The position numbers and the translations under genes were made by a program. From Oreohelix idahoensis (Eukaryota; Mollusca; Gastropoda; Stylommatophora; Oreohelicidae): a DNA stretch of 64,000 nucleotides. Shown piece by piece: positions 47,497 through 58,440 of this stretch (position 1 is its first letter; each line of letters starts with the position of its first letter). The DNA lies in contig JAMPIV010019091.1 of the NCBI GenBank assembly GCA_024509875.1, forward strand, positions 62,001-126,000, written 5' to 3'. The notes below the pieces were generated by a model that saw only the letters and a list, made by a program, of their open reading frames with translations, did not search any database and was not told the origin of the DNA.

Positions 47497-48136
47497 GATA
47501 ATCAAAGATAAAAGAATCAGTGAAACAGAAAATTTTGAAATACAATGTGCAAAAATGAAGCAATGCAAAATTAAACACTTTAAGAAGCAACGCACCTACT
47601 GATATCTAGCACTAGTAAGTTTGACTAGTTATCTAAAAGTAAAATATCATGTAGTGGGATACGTGATTACACGTATTGCGAGACACTAATAAAGTTAGTA
47701 GATGTGTGATTTATAAACAATCAAATTGATTAAATTGAATTAATCTAATTCTAGTACTTAATTACACATAAATAAATAACTAGTAATTTATTCTAAGTAA
47801 TTCTAATTTCAGTCATTGTGAATATTCGTTCAGAACTATTTAGAGTCAACAAGAATATGTTCCTAATGTTCCATGCACGAAATAAGTTTACGAACACGAT
47901 ATGTAGTGTAATATGTTCATAACAATAATGAATGTCTGTTTGTCGTTTTTACCAATGTTTCCATACTAAGAAAAAATGTTACTTTAATATCACTGTTCTC
48001 GTTCTAATAAAACGTTACTTCACAAGAAATAATGTTATAATCCATATGTAAGTATGTTCTGAAAGTTATATATATACGAATACTGCAAAACTATACATAG
48101 TCTTCACAGATGTACAATTAATGACACTGTACAAAG
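47497..48136 (-). other. TyD 3' untranslated region, proximal part
   Basis: AT-rich sequence between the L-young TSD and the pol stop; nothing recognisable. Confidence 0.75.
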
Positions 48137-50930
48137 TTATTCATGTTTCGGTGAGGACGTTTCTCCATCTAAAAGTTCACTAGGGCATCTTGAAAGACAG
48201 TCTGCAAATACATTCTGTACTCCAGGAATAGCTCGTATCTCAAAATGGAACGGTTGAAGAGCTATAGCGTAACGCGCTGACTTTGATGACTTAACGTTTC
48301 CAGTATTCAATGCGGTAAGAGCTTTCTGGTCAGACTCCACCACAAAGTGTGATCCGAGGAGATAACGATCCAGTTTTGTGATTGACCAGACAAGAGCAAG
48401 GAGCTCTTTGTCTAGAACGGAGTATTTCATCTCGCTCGTTGTAAGCTTTCTGGATACGTACATAATTGGAAATAAGGTGCTTCCGTATTCTTGCATCAAA
48501 ACTGCCGCGATAGCGTAGGAAGAAGCATCACTGCGAAGAACAAAGGTGAGATCTTTGTTAGGCAACCTTAAAAAAGGCTTATTTGAAAAAATTTGTTTTA
48601 TATAGTCTAACGCCGTTTGGTGATCCTGCGACCACTTTATTACATTAGGTGTGCCCTTCTTCAGTAAAGACGAAAGAGGTGCAGTTATAGTAGACAAATG
48701 AGGGATGAATTTAGAATAGAACTGTATTAGTCCTAAGAGTGACCTCACTTGTTTTTTTTGTCTTAGGTGCTGAGATGTTTAAAATTTTAGAGACGTTACT
48801 GTCTTCTGTATACATAAAACCGCGACCTATACGGTGACCAAGAAATGAGATGTCATGAAAACCGACAAAAGCCTTTGAAGGTTTCGCTGTTAAGTTATAA
48901 TCCTGTAAGGTAGAAAGTAAAGATTTTAAACCCTGAATATGTTCATCCCAAGAGTCACTGAAAAGACAGATGTCATCTATATAAGTAATGACATCGGGAC
49001 GATGAGACAATATGCGGCGCATCATGCGTACAAAGGTAGCTGGCGCATTCATTAACCCGAAAGGCATAAAATTATATTGAAAAAGACCCCGTGGCGTCGA
49101 GAAAGCGGTGAATGACTTTGCTTTCGTAGTGAGTGGCACTTGCCAATAACCCTTTGAAAGGTCAAATTTCGAAAAGAATGTAGCATGAGATAATTTCTCT
49201 AATAAGTCGTCTAATAGAGGTAATGGTTCCGCATCGAATTTTGTAACTTTGTTTAACTTCCTGTAATCTACGCAAAGACGTATAGTGTTGTCTTTCTTCC
49301 TAATGATTACCATAGAAGAAGAATATGGTGATGAAGATGGTTCAATTATATTTAATTGGAGCATATCATCCAATTCCTTATCAACCTTATCACGAAAGTG
49401 TAAAGGAATAGGATATGGGCGAACTCGAATCGGTGTATCGTCAGTCAAAATAATGTCATGTTGGATGACTGACGTATGACCTGGGATGTCAGTGAGGACA
49501 TCCTCATACGTGTGTAGAATATTAGAGACTTGCTGACGTTGATCATCAGTAAGAGTAGATGAGATAGTAACATCATTCCATTTCTCAGTGGAATGGAGTG
49601 GTACAACTGGTATTGGTAGTTGTACATCATCGAAAGAAGATTCCTCTTCTTGGATGACTGACAAACTAGAATAGTGTTGAATAGGTGGTGTAGGATCGTC
49701 AGTTGCTTGGAATACCGATTGTAGATAATCAGGACGTGAGTAATACTCCTTCAACATGTTAATGTGGAAGGTTTTATGTTTGCCATTAACATCAACGATG
49801 TAGTCGACATCGGATATTCTTGAGATGATCCTGAAAGGACCTCTCCAGGTAATTAAAAGACGATTGTTATGCGCAGGGAGTAATACAAAAGCTTCATCAC
49901 CAGGTATGAGCTGGCGAAGACGTCTATATTTGTTTGCAGATAGACGAGCTTTTTCTTTGGCATGTTCGGATGATGCAGTAGCTAGTCTACAAGCATCTAT
50001 GATTTTCTTTCTAAGAGAGATCACATACTCATAAGAGGATTGAGTTTCCTCTTCAATATTCTCATCCACTAATAAGTCGTGGATTAACGACATCGGACCG
50101 CGTGGTTGCATGCCAAAAACAAGCTGGAACGGAGAAAACCCCGTTGCTTGATTTTGTACCTCGCGATACGCAAAAAGACAAGCGGGTAGGACCCGATCCC
50201 AGTCTTGGGGATGGTCTTGAGTCATCTTACCCAATAACTGCTTGAGTGTCCTATTGAGACGCTCAATTAACCCATTTGACATCGGATGATAAATAGAACT
50301 AAGAGATCTATCTATACCTAATGTCTTCATCACTTGAGACATGGATTCAGAAATGAACTGAACCCCATGATCCGACAAAATTTTCCGTGGAAAACCAATG
50401 CGTGAGAAGATTAACATCAATGCCTCTGCTACACTGGCAGATGAAGTGTTCTTGAGAGGGATGGCCTCAGGCCAACGAGTGCACATATCAATGCACGTAA
50501 GAATATGCGTATGCCCTCTAGCAGATGGAAGCATTGGACCAATAATGTCAATGGCCATTTTATCAAATGGTCTAATCGGGATGTCCGCAGCTTGAATAGG
50601 AGCCGCATGAAATGGACCCCGTACCTTAACTTCTTGACATATCAAACAGGACCGACAATAGAGAGTAACATCTCTATGGACGCCTGGCCAGTAGAATGCC
50701 GAAAGCACTCTGGATTTGGTACGCGAAAAACCCATATGGCCCGCACATTGCGAGTCATGAGCATGTCGTAATATACGAGATCTCATACAGGATGGGACAA
50801 GAATCTGAGAACATAAGGATAAATCCTTTTCCCGTATTACTCTAACCAAAATCCCATTTTTAAGTATAAAGTCATGTCTAGATTTTGCAAGTTTGTTGCT
50901 TGTATTCTTTTTGTTAACATACTGAAAGAA
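48137..50930 (-). pseudogene. TyD integrase, RT and RNase H, frame-broken at homopolymers
   Basis: On the minus strand: integrase zinc domain (HAHDSQCAGHMGFSRTKS ... CRSCLICQ); DDE core (MAIDIIGPM, LSDHGVQFIS, HPMSNGLIERLNR); GPY/F-like module (WRGPF, HINMLKEY); then RT (IEPSSSPYSSSMVIIRKKD, YIDDICLFS). A T8 run (48752-48759) adds one base relative to TyB between PKTKK and VRSLLGL. After it the RNase H is open (LRSDASSYAIAAVLMQEY, ESDQKALTAL, ADCLSRCPSEL) to the stop at 48137. No stop-codon substitution was noticed, only the length changes. Confidence 0.92.
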
Positions 50931-53236
50931 TTTTTTTTAATGAATTATCATTCTTTTGCAATGTTGCAAACAACTCCCGTGAAATAGGAGCATCATCATC
51001 ACAAGTGGTATGAACTGTAGGTTCCATAGGTGTATCATGCGACATATTAGTAGCTTGCGCTCTAGTCACTACTGCATTTGCAGTTTGAATATGTCGCTCT
51101 TCCCATTCAGCAATTTGCTGTGGTGTACACTCTTTAATACCATGTATGCGACCAAGTATTACATCACAGATTGGGTTAGGCAGAAGACATGCTTGGATCT
51201 TTCCTGAAAAGAAAGGTGTGTTAAGATCAATAATAGCAGTGGGAAATGTTTCAATAGTGCCACCAAATGTTACACATTTGACAACCCGGCCCGTGGCACA
51301 ACTTGGGTCGATCAGCGAAGTCCGGACACCGATTGTTGTACAACCTGAGTCAAATAGGAGAGAGCATGGAATATTATTGACAAATCCCTTGTTAAACTTA
51401 AGAGAGCCCTGTCCCTGGTGTACTGACGCAGCAGTGGCTGTACAGACTGCAGGCAGGCTAGGCAAGGTATGTCCGCAACGCAGCGTCGTGATCGCCTTAG
51501 GCTGGAAAAGAGTCGAGCATTCTGGGCAGTCTTTCACCTGGGTACAATCGAGAGAACAAGACATAGCATTGTGAGTTTCAGCTACTTTACCCTGTTCAAT
51601 GTTAGCCTGTGTATCACTAAAAGCAACATTAGAATGTCTACCTGTATTATTCGACGATCTATCTCGTCGGCGCGATCGATTGTGATTTTTGTCATTAAAA
51701 TTGCCATAATTGTCATTTCTGCTAGAGTTAAAATTTGGATTAGTCCGATAATTTGTAGAATGATCGTTATGATGTTGGTTAAATGGTTTATTTCCAAAAA
51801 ATTGTCTGTTTTGCGGACCCTGAGATCTTGATCTCCAGTTTTGTTTATTATAATGTCCCTGATTATTTTTAAAATAATTGTTACCAAAATCTCGCGATCT
51901 ATGAGTTTGGTTCCAAGAAACATTAAATGGAGCAGATTGTTGAAATTGCTTCCCTTTGTAAAAGTTATCATTGGTGAAATTATGATTATTTCCCTTATTG
52001 ACATACCTATCAGCACTAAAAGAACGATTGCGTGAAAAATTGTTTTGTTGTGCTGCAAAAGCAACAGGCAATTCACTCTTAATCTGCGCGTTACTTAGAT
52101 CCATGTTTGGGTGAGCAGTGCAAAAATTTTTTGCATGTTCTTCTAAGTTTTTCATTGATAAAGGTTTCCGTTCGTGTAAAAATGCGAGAAATGTAGGATT
52201 TACCGACGAAAGTACCTTATCGCGCATCAGTAAATCAAAGAGACCTTCATACGACTTTTCAATTTTGGATAATTCGATCCATCTTTCTAATGTTAGTCGT
52301 ATCTGTGACAGAAAATCACTAAAATTTCTGCCAGATTGAGGTAGTAATGTGTGAAATTTCAAACGATATTCGTTTTCTGTCATTTGGAATTTTTGCAGAA
52401 GTGCTGCTCTAAGAGCATTGTAGTCATTTTTCTCACCAATGCTGGTGGTATGATAAACTGCTAATGCATCTCCTGTAAGTAATCTGGATAAATATGTACA
52501 GTATAGAGCTTTATCCACGTTATAAGACCCACAAGTGGCCTCAAACCTATCCAGGAAGAATATTACATCATCAGACGGGGGATTAAATTTTGGTAATTTA
52601 AGGTGAATTTCCTTAAAATGATCCTGTCTGGATGAAGTGTGGCTTTCAAAAGTTCTCTGAGAATTAGCTTCCTGAGTTAACCTAAGTCTCTCATATTCTG
52701 ACTCTGCTAATTTCAGTTCATGCTGTCGTTTTCTATCATTCTCTTCCATCTCAAGCTGAAGTCGTTTTGTGTTTTGTTCAGCTATTAATCTTTTTTCTTC
52801 TATTTCTTTTTGTTTCTGTTCCATTTCTTTTTCAGCTATTAATCTTTTTTCTTCCATTTCTTTTCTAAGTCTTTCTTCAGACTCCTTTTGCTTCTGTTCT
52901 GCCTCTCGCTGAAATCGTTTCTCTTCTAATTCAGCGGCTAATCTCATTTTTTTCTCCTCTTCCTCAGCCATAAATTTCCTCTTCTTCTCTTGTTCCTCAG
53001 CCTCAATCCGTTTTTTGATCTGCCTCAAATTTCATCTTCTTCTCATGTTCCTCAGCCTCAATCCGTTTTTGATCTGCCTCAAATTTCAAATTTTCCAAAC
53101 GTAAGGTTTCTAACCTTCTCTGATCAGCTTCTATTTCTTGAGCTTTCCTATATTCTGCAAGTGCAAATGTTTTTGCTTCATCAGGAGCCATCTGAAGAGC
53201 TTTTGCTTGCTTAATGAAATAGTCTAAGGTAGCCAT
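50914..53236 (-). pseudogene. TyD Gag-protease, one frameshift
   Basis: ATG at 53236 (MATLDYFIKQAKAL, as in TyB MSTLEYFIAQGKSL) starts a coiled coil rich in E/K/R/Q with repeated EEKRLIAE and EAEEHEKK-like units. The frame breaks in a T6 run on the plus strand at 53011-53016; the neighbouring copy of the same repeat has T5 at 53066-53070. It then continues through the capsid (RWIELSKIEKSYEGLFDLLM), a basic N-rich tail, CPECSTLF ... CGHTLP (CX2CX13CXH) and protease LLFDSGCTTIGV. The frame ends at a T8 run (50931-50938) after NDNSLKK, where TyB stays open. Confidence 0.9.
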
Positions 53237-54300
53237 TATTCAAGATTATTATGTAATAATACTATTTAAAAGTGTTACTACAACTAGTGTTCTTCGTTCC
53301 TGTTCTAGAACGGTAAAATCAATTTAAATTATAGGCAATAATATTAATAATTAATAATGTAATTTATAACATGTAATGGTGTGAAAGCAATAACGTGACA
53401 GACAATAGCACAATAATGACACGACAAGATATTCAAGCCAAACGAAGACGTTCGCAGAAATCCAATTAAAATAAAATGAGAAACTAAAATGGAATGTCGT
53501 AAAGAATTACGATGATAACTGCGATTAAATCCAACAAGACAATAGACACCACAGTGTAAAAACAAAGGTTTTGTAAAAAACTAAACGACAGGAAAGGTGA
53601 GACGGACAATAATCACATACAAAATTCATCATAAAACTAAGGTACAAGTAAAAATAGCTACCAAAAACAACAAGTAAACGTGACACTACAGCTAACACAG
53701 ACAGGTGTCACAGACCACCAGACACAGTGGACCTAGAATCCTTCTACGCTCACGCGTAGGAACATTCCACTGCGGGAAGTCTGCAAAATAATGTCCTACA
53801 GAACGTCTGACGAAGAGCCCGAATTGACTTCGAGATGGATCTCGTTCGTCAGATCTACCGCCCAACCTCCCGCGAAGAATACACAAAACATAACACATAA
53901 CATAGAAAATATATAAGTGTACATAATCAATCAAGGCACAGCTAATAGTAATAAAGGGTATAACGGATACAAGTTATACTTAGCTCGCGTGCAGGTAAAA
54001 ATCAAAGTGCCTTGTCCCCGTGTATGTACGTAAGAGGATGCAATACTTCGCTCTGCGTATATCAAACTAGCTCGCACGTAACAATGATGAAGAGATGATC
54101 TCCAAGTAATCAGTCACTGTGAAACTTGACGTGGAGGTTGATTGAAGACCTTGAGCCTTTGAGTTGATTATGATTCATATTCCGCCAGGATCCAAATTGA
54201 GATGATGTCGCCTTGAAAGTAAAAATTCTTCTTTTCAAACGATCAATTGGATGGGTACGTTCCTGAAATTACTTCCAGACCGCACTGGCCTACCAGTTAT
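53237..54300 (-). other. TyD 5' leader
   Basis: No gene seen; comparable in length to the TyB leader (1448 bp). Confidence 0.7.
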
Positions 54301-55365
54301 TGTTGGTGTCGTTTTCATAGTGATGAATAGAAACGCGAATGGTTACAATGGAATAAATGTCAACAATGTCTTTCAAACGAAAAACCAACAATGTATCTTG
54401 AATTGTGTGAACTGGTCAAGTATTGGCATCACACGAGTCGTTGATAACTTTACATAGATTTTATTCACCAGGACACGAAGTGGACAAGACGGACATCGTC
54501 ACAGGCGCAAAGATCACACGACAACATATTAATTATTGCTGCTAAAGTTCCTGAAGATTCTCTTCTAGTAAAGACCTCTGTCCATAGACTAAGGATTACA
54601 AAACTGTTACCGTATAATATCCTTCTCAGTCACGACCGTTGACCTTCTTTCAAGGACGTCTATCATGGTAACGTATACATACTCTGGGGTGAAATCTTCC
54701 ATATTACATTTGTTAAAATTCCCAGACGTTCTTCATACATAGCGTTGTACATCATATAATTTTCACACAAAGCCATATACGATAATCCTAACAGTAAAGG
54801 CTTTCAGTTGGCTAACCTCTCTTTACATCCAAGCCACGACTTTGGCATTGAAGCATGTACGGCATATAAAACGTGCGTAAGATAAACAATATAACTTCTT
54901 CTACTCGTAGGAATTCTCCGTCTACGATCCAAATCTTAAAGGCAAGCGACTCTGTAGATCCATTCTAGGAACATCTTAATTCCCGCTAGACTAGTATTAG
55001 AGCGGCCTTTTTTCATACAGCATTAAAATAAGAAGTGGGACGATAACTCACGTGACATTCCTGATATTGGTTTCGACCTGAAGACCAATACAGATCACTA
55101 GAATAAATGGCTTCCTTAAAAATGCCATTGAATACGAAATATAAAATTACTATCATGGACCCAAGACAGTTCCATGTTTCCACTTCAAAACATGACGTCA
55201 CAAACTACTCAACTAGGTTACACGTGCGTCCAAAGCAACACTCACTGCTTTGTGCACGTCAGTGCGCGAATCATTCGACCGCACAAATAATATAACTACA
55301 TAAAACTGGTGCGTACATTTGGCAGGACCGAAGACTACCCCCTTAGGTAATAAATGTACGTAACA
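54301..55365 (-). repeat. TyD 5' LTR (1065 bp)
   Basis: Pair of 41102-42169; the TSD GTCAT is on its outer side at 55366-55370. Confidence 0.95.
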
Positions 55366-55810
55366 GTCATATTTGTGTCTTTCATCTCAAGGCGGTTTGC
55401 GTTGCACTATGTTGTGCGCCTTGCGGCCCAGTGCATCCGTCTTCAGCATGCATTTGTTCAGGACTGCTTCCCTAGCCTCTGGTTTTCCGTGACCTTCCTG
55501 CAAGGCAGCAGTTGTTTTACATCAGAGTTGTCTCTCCTAGGAGAGCTGTCTTTCCGGACTAACGAGTCTTTCCTACCCGGGTTTGTGTGAAGTTATCCTT
55601 CTCTTAGGTGGATTGTCAACCAAGACTATCGTGCTCCTCCTGCACTGATTTTTTTTTTTTAGGGTTTACTCCCTGGCTTTAAAGGATAGAGGACAAACAG
55701 TGAAGAATGAGGCAAGAAAGCATTTGTCCCATGAAGTGGGGGTAGATTGGTGCAGACCAGAGCATGTACCACTCGCTGGTGGGTTCTGCATCTACACCTA
55801 TAGGGTTCCA

Positions 55811-55950
55811 CCTGAATGAAAGCGAAATAGAGACTGACCAAAAACAACTTGGCGGAGAACTGTGGAGGACAAGATGGCAAGGAAGGAACTAGAGCTGGGG
55901 CACTGCCTAAAGGATGGTCACCGACCGAGCAAAGTGGAATATATGATAAT
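55811..55950 (+). pseudogene. RTE LINE, right part of the split copy
   Basis: After the duplicated CCTGAAT the plus strand gives KRNRD (stop) PKTTWRRTVEDKMARKELEL and DGHRPSKVEY. That is the exact continuation of the RTE C-terminus left at 29088. The two parts are 26.7 kb apart because of the nested insertion. Confidence 0.85.
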
Positions 55951-56049
55951 GTAATGTACAATAACATTAATTTTAGCGATTACCATATATATAAATGTCC
56001 AATGTAGATTTCTGAGGATACTGCTCTCTCTGGCATGTTGTTAGGATCT

Positions 56050-56690
56050 CGTTTACACGCCCATTGAGGCATATTGGGAATATGGTGTTTACTTTAAGAA
56101 TAAGAGAGCTATCCAGACTATCAGAAGAAAACAGAATCAACCCAACGACGACTACCACACTCTTGACCGGCAAGGACAGATCACCATTTTTCGCCTCAGG
56201 ACAGGGCATAACAAACTGAATAAACACATGTACAAGCTACGATTGTCTGCTTCACCACTGTGCACATGTGGATTAAACGAACAAACTGCTGAGCATGTTC
56301 TACAGGATTGTCCTCTGTATGACCAGTTAAGAAAGATATACTGGCCCAATGACTCAACACTAAACTCAAAGCTGTATGGAGCTAAAGAGGAACTCCAGAC
56401 AAAGGTCGAGTTCATCATGAGAACTCATCTGACGGTGTAAACATCAAAGATGCGATCGCAAGAAGAAGGTGTTAGGCCCATATTTTCTTGACCATCGGCA
56501 CACTAGGGGTGATGTGGTCAGCATCACGCCGGCCGCCTTAACCTTCCCAGAGCTACTATGATACCCAATTCATGAGGCTGGGTAGACCCCAGAGCCGTTT
56601 GCGGTCTAAAAAATCCCGCCTCAACTGGGGATCGAACCATGGACCACCAAGCTAGGAAGCCAGTGCACTAACAACTGCTCTCATGTTGTT
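56050..56690 (-). mobile_element. SINE-B copy with tRNA-like head, split by a LINE fragment
   Basis: Read on the minus strand from about 56690: TTAGTGCACTGGCTTCC (box A type), box B GGTTCGATCCCC (about 56630), GACCGCAAACGGCTCTGGGG, the body shared with the other SINE-B copies, and CCCAATATGCCTCAATGGG at the end. A LINE fragment (56090-56467) interrupts the body with the 6-bp TSD GGTGTT (56084-56089 and 56468-56473). Confidence 0.88.
56090..56467 (+). pseudogene. L-young family LINE, 5'-truncated 3' end
   Basis: The plus strand encodes the ORF2 end (RLSASPLCTCGLNEQTAEHV ... KVEFIMRTHLTV, stop). It then has the GCGATCGCAAGAAGAA terminus, almost identical to L-young (42519-42900). It is 378 bp long, inserted in SINE-B. 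Confidence 0.93.
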
Positions 56691-56699
56691 AGGGTTGAC

Positions 56700-56850
56700 T
56701 AACAAGAGGTTGTACATGGAGCTGGCAACCTCGCCATGTAAAACAAACTCTGACAGAAACCATCACTGCAAGAGAACATAAATGTTTTGGTTCAGGTTTC
56801 CTACAAGGGACAAACTGCAGAGGGTGCTCCATGTTTCATAGGGTTCAAAA
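56700..56850. repeat. Dispersed repeat X, copy 2
   Basis: Homologous to 28196-28350 (ACCATCACTGCAAGAG, GTTTCCTACAAGGGA, TGCTCCATGTTTC). About 190 bp from exon 2, as copy 1 is about 90 bp from exon 3. Confidence 0.6.
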
Positions 56851-57041
56851 AAGGGAACAGAAAAATAAAATTATGAATCTGCAATGACTGAAACGGATTT
56901 GTGTATCAACAAACTCACAAACGTTTAATATGCAAAATTCTGGGGAAGAGAGGAAGGAAGAAAGTAGAATGGAAAAGAAAACAGCTATACACAACTTAAT
57001 AAAATTAATAATTTGATTCCTTAAATAAATGTATAACTCAC

Positions 57042-57139
57042 TCTGCACTGTGGGCAATGTCATCATACATCATAACAACAATTCTCTCGTCTGGAATTCC
57101 ATGGCTTCGAATGACATGATACGCATGACATATGTCAGC
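57042..57139 (-). CDS. LGMN: Legumain exon 2
   Basis: Ninety-eight nucleotides encode [18 protein letters not shown] followed by [14 protein letters not shown] and two bases of the next codon. This is among the most conserved blocks of legumains. The acceptor is a pyrimidine-rich tract ending TTACAG; the donor is GA|GTGAGT. The exon ends in phase 2 (GA), and the first G of exon 3 completes Glu. A 32-bp minisatellite lies about 160 bp upstream. Confidence 0.95.
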
Positions 57140-57301
57140 CTGTAACATAATCACAGGGAGGAAGACATATACAAAATATATTAATACCATTATCATTTGT
57201 TTCAATGGAGAGGTCAGATAAGGTAAGCAGAAAAAGCAACAGTGAGTGGCCATGAAAGTCATAACCATGGAAACATAGATCAATGTGGTAGAAGACACAG
57301 A

Positions 57302-57466
57302 GACAGTAATAAGAGAATCATTATCACCATCCTCATAGTAATAAGAGAATCATTATCACCATCCTCACAGTAATAAGAGAATCATTATCTCCATCCTCAC
57401 AGTAATAAGAGAATCATTATCACCATCCTCACAGTAATAAGAGAACCATTATCACCATCCTCATTA
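57302..57466. repeat. 32-bp minisatellite, five units
   Basis: CAGTAATAAGAGAATCATTA plus TCACCATCCTCA repeats five times with single-base variants, in intron 1 about 160 bp upstream of exon 2. Confidence 0.92.
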
Positions 57467-57499
57467 CCCTTCAGTTCCCCTAGGAGGCAAAGGTGTTTG

Positions 57500-57850
57500 A
57501 CAAAACATTCCCCTAGTAACACAGGTGTTTGACAGACTCATGCAAGATCTTCCTATCACAAGCCATCTGCTCAAGGTATTTCTATGTCTGCCACATCCCT
57601 TTCATTTCTATCTCCAGTTCTCTTCTCCATGTTTTTTTTTTTTTGTGTTTGGTCTCTCTCTCTCTCTACCTCTGTTGCCCTAGGGATTCCAGAATAATGA
57701 TGCCCGGTAAGGCTATCAACAGGTTTCCTCAATGTGTGTCCTATCCACTGCCAGTGTCATCTTCTCATCAACTGGCACTTGTCTGGACCTTGTCATCAGT
57801 TCCACACTGATAATCGTGTCAAACCAATTCAATCCATCTGCTCTAGGCAA
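57500..57850 (-). pseudogene. RTE-type LINE 3' fragment (second RTE family), copy 2
   Basis: Shares the blocks CAACAGGTTTCCTCA and TGTCCTATCCACTGCCAG-like sequence with 27440-27732. A T12 run and a (CT)n run interrupt it; the frame is lost. Confidence 0.68.
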
Positions 57851-57965
57851 GCATTCATTTATCAAAGTCTGTAACATCTCGGTTGCTGTTTTTGTAATTC
57901 TGATTTTTTTAGATTCATATAATAGGACTGACTTGACATTTGAGTTGAAAACTCTGAAATTTTTG

Positions 57966-58440
57966 GTTGAACATTTCTATTTATTTTTCAAACATTTCCC
58001 AATGCAATTAAAGCTTGTCTTGCCTTTTATATTCTTATTTAATAAAAGATTCTTCTTCTTCTTCTTTGATTCTTAGCCGCCGACTGTCAAAGCAGTCAGT
58101 GGCCATCACGCCTTGTGGCGTCTTGTAGGGCAGCAACAAAATACTTCCACTCTGCTCGGTCAGCGGCCATCCTTCGTGCAGTGTCCCAGCTCTGGTTCAT
58201 TCTTTGCATCTCAGCCTCCACAGTCCTCCCCCAAGTTGTTTTTGGCCGACCTCTCTTTCACTTTCCTTCAGGGGTACATAGCATAGCTGTTCTTGTGATG
58301 GCATCATGGTCTCTTCTGAGGATGTGGCCAACCCAACTCCAGTGTCTGTTTGTGTTGAACATTTCTGTTTATTTTCCAAATATTTCCCAATGCAATTAAA
58401 ACTTGTCTTGCCTTGTATATTTTTATTTAATAAAAGATTC
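57966..58440 (-). mobile_element. RTE LINE 3' end between 87-bp direct repeats
   Basis: The RTE piece (58053-58353) encodes on the minus strand HILRRDHDAITRTAMLCTPE, GRPKTTWGRTVEAEMQRM and AEWKYFVAAL, then a 3' region ending in a GAAGAAGAAGAA-type tail. It is flanked by 57966-58052 and 58354-58440, both running from TTGAACATTTCT to AATAAAAGATTC at about 90% identity. That is most simply a very long target-site duplication. Confidence 0.8.

Larger units (their letters stand above)
41102..55365 (-). mobile_element. TyD: GMR1-like Ty3 retrotransposon, interrupted by a LINE
   Basis: The LTRs (5' LTR 55365-54301, 3' LTR 42169-41102) begin TGTTACGTAC and end ACACCAACA on the minus strand. The TSD is GTCAT (41097-41101 and 55366-55370). 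They differ at about four places in 1066 bp. The purine tract AAGGGGAGGTAATAAGGGAG lies at 42170-42190. The leader 54300-53237 has no gene; a primer-site candidate CTGGTAGGCCAGTGC follows the 5' LTR. Order is gag, protease, integrase, RT, RNase H. L-young sits between the pol stop and the 3' LTR. Without it the element would be about 9.3 kb. Confidence 0.95.
29089..55810 (-). mobile_element. L-host: I/Nimb-like LINE split in three by LTR elements
   Basis: The TSD is CCTGAAT (29082-29088 and 55811-55817); the 3' end is a GAAGAAGAAGA tail. Its own pieces are 55810-55366 (5' leader), 41101-39405 (endonuclease and start of RT) and 31263-29089 (rest of RT, RNase H, cysteine-rich C-terminus). Together they make about 4.3 kb. 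The leader matches the L-young leader (55685-55810 versus 47195-47325). The interruptions are TyC (31264-39404) and TyD (41102-55365), each with its own TSD made from LINE sequence. Confidence 0.92.

Noticed and set aside
48137..50849. Two separate genes for integrase and RT/RNase H in TyD
   Set aside because: The break is a one-base homopolymer difference; TyB has one continuous frame.
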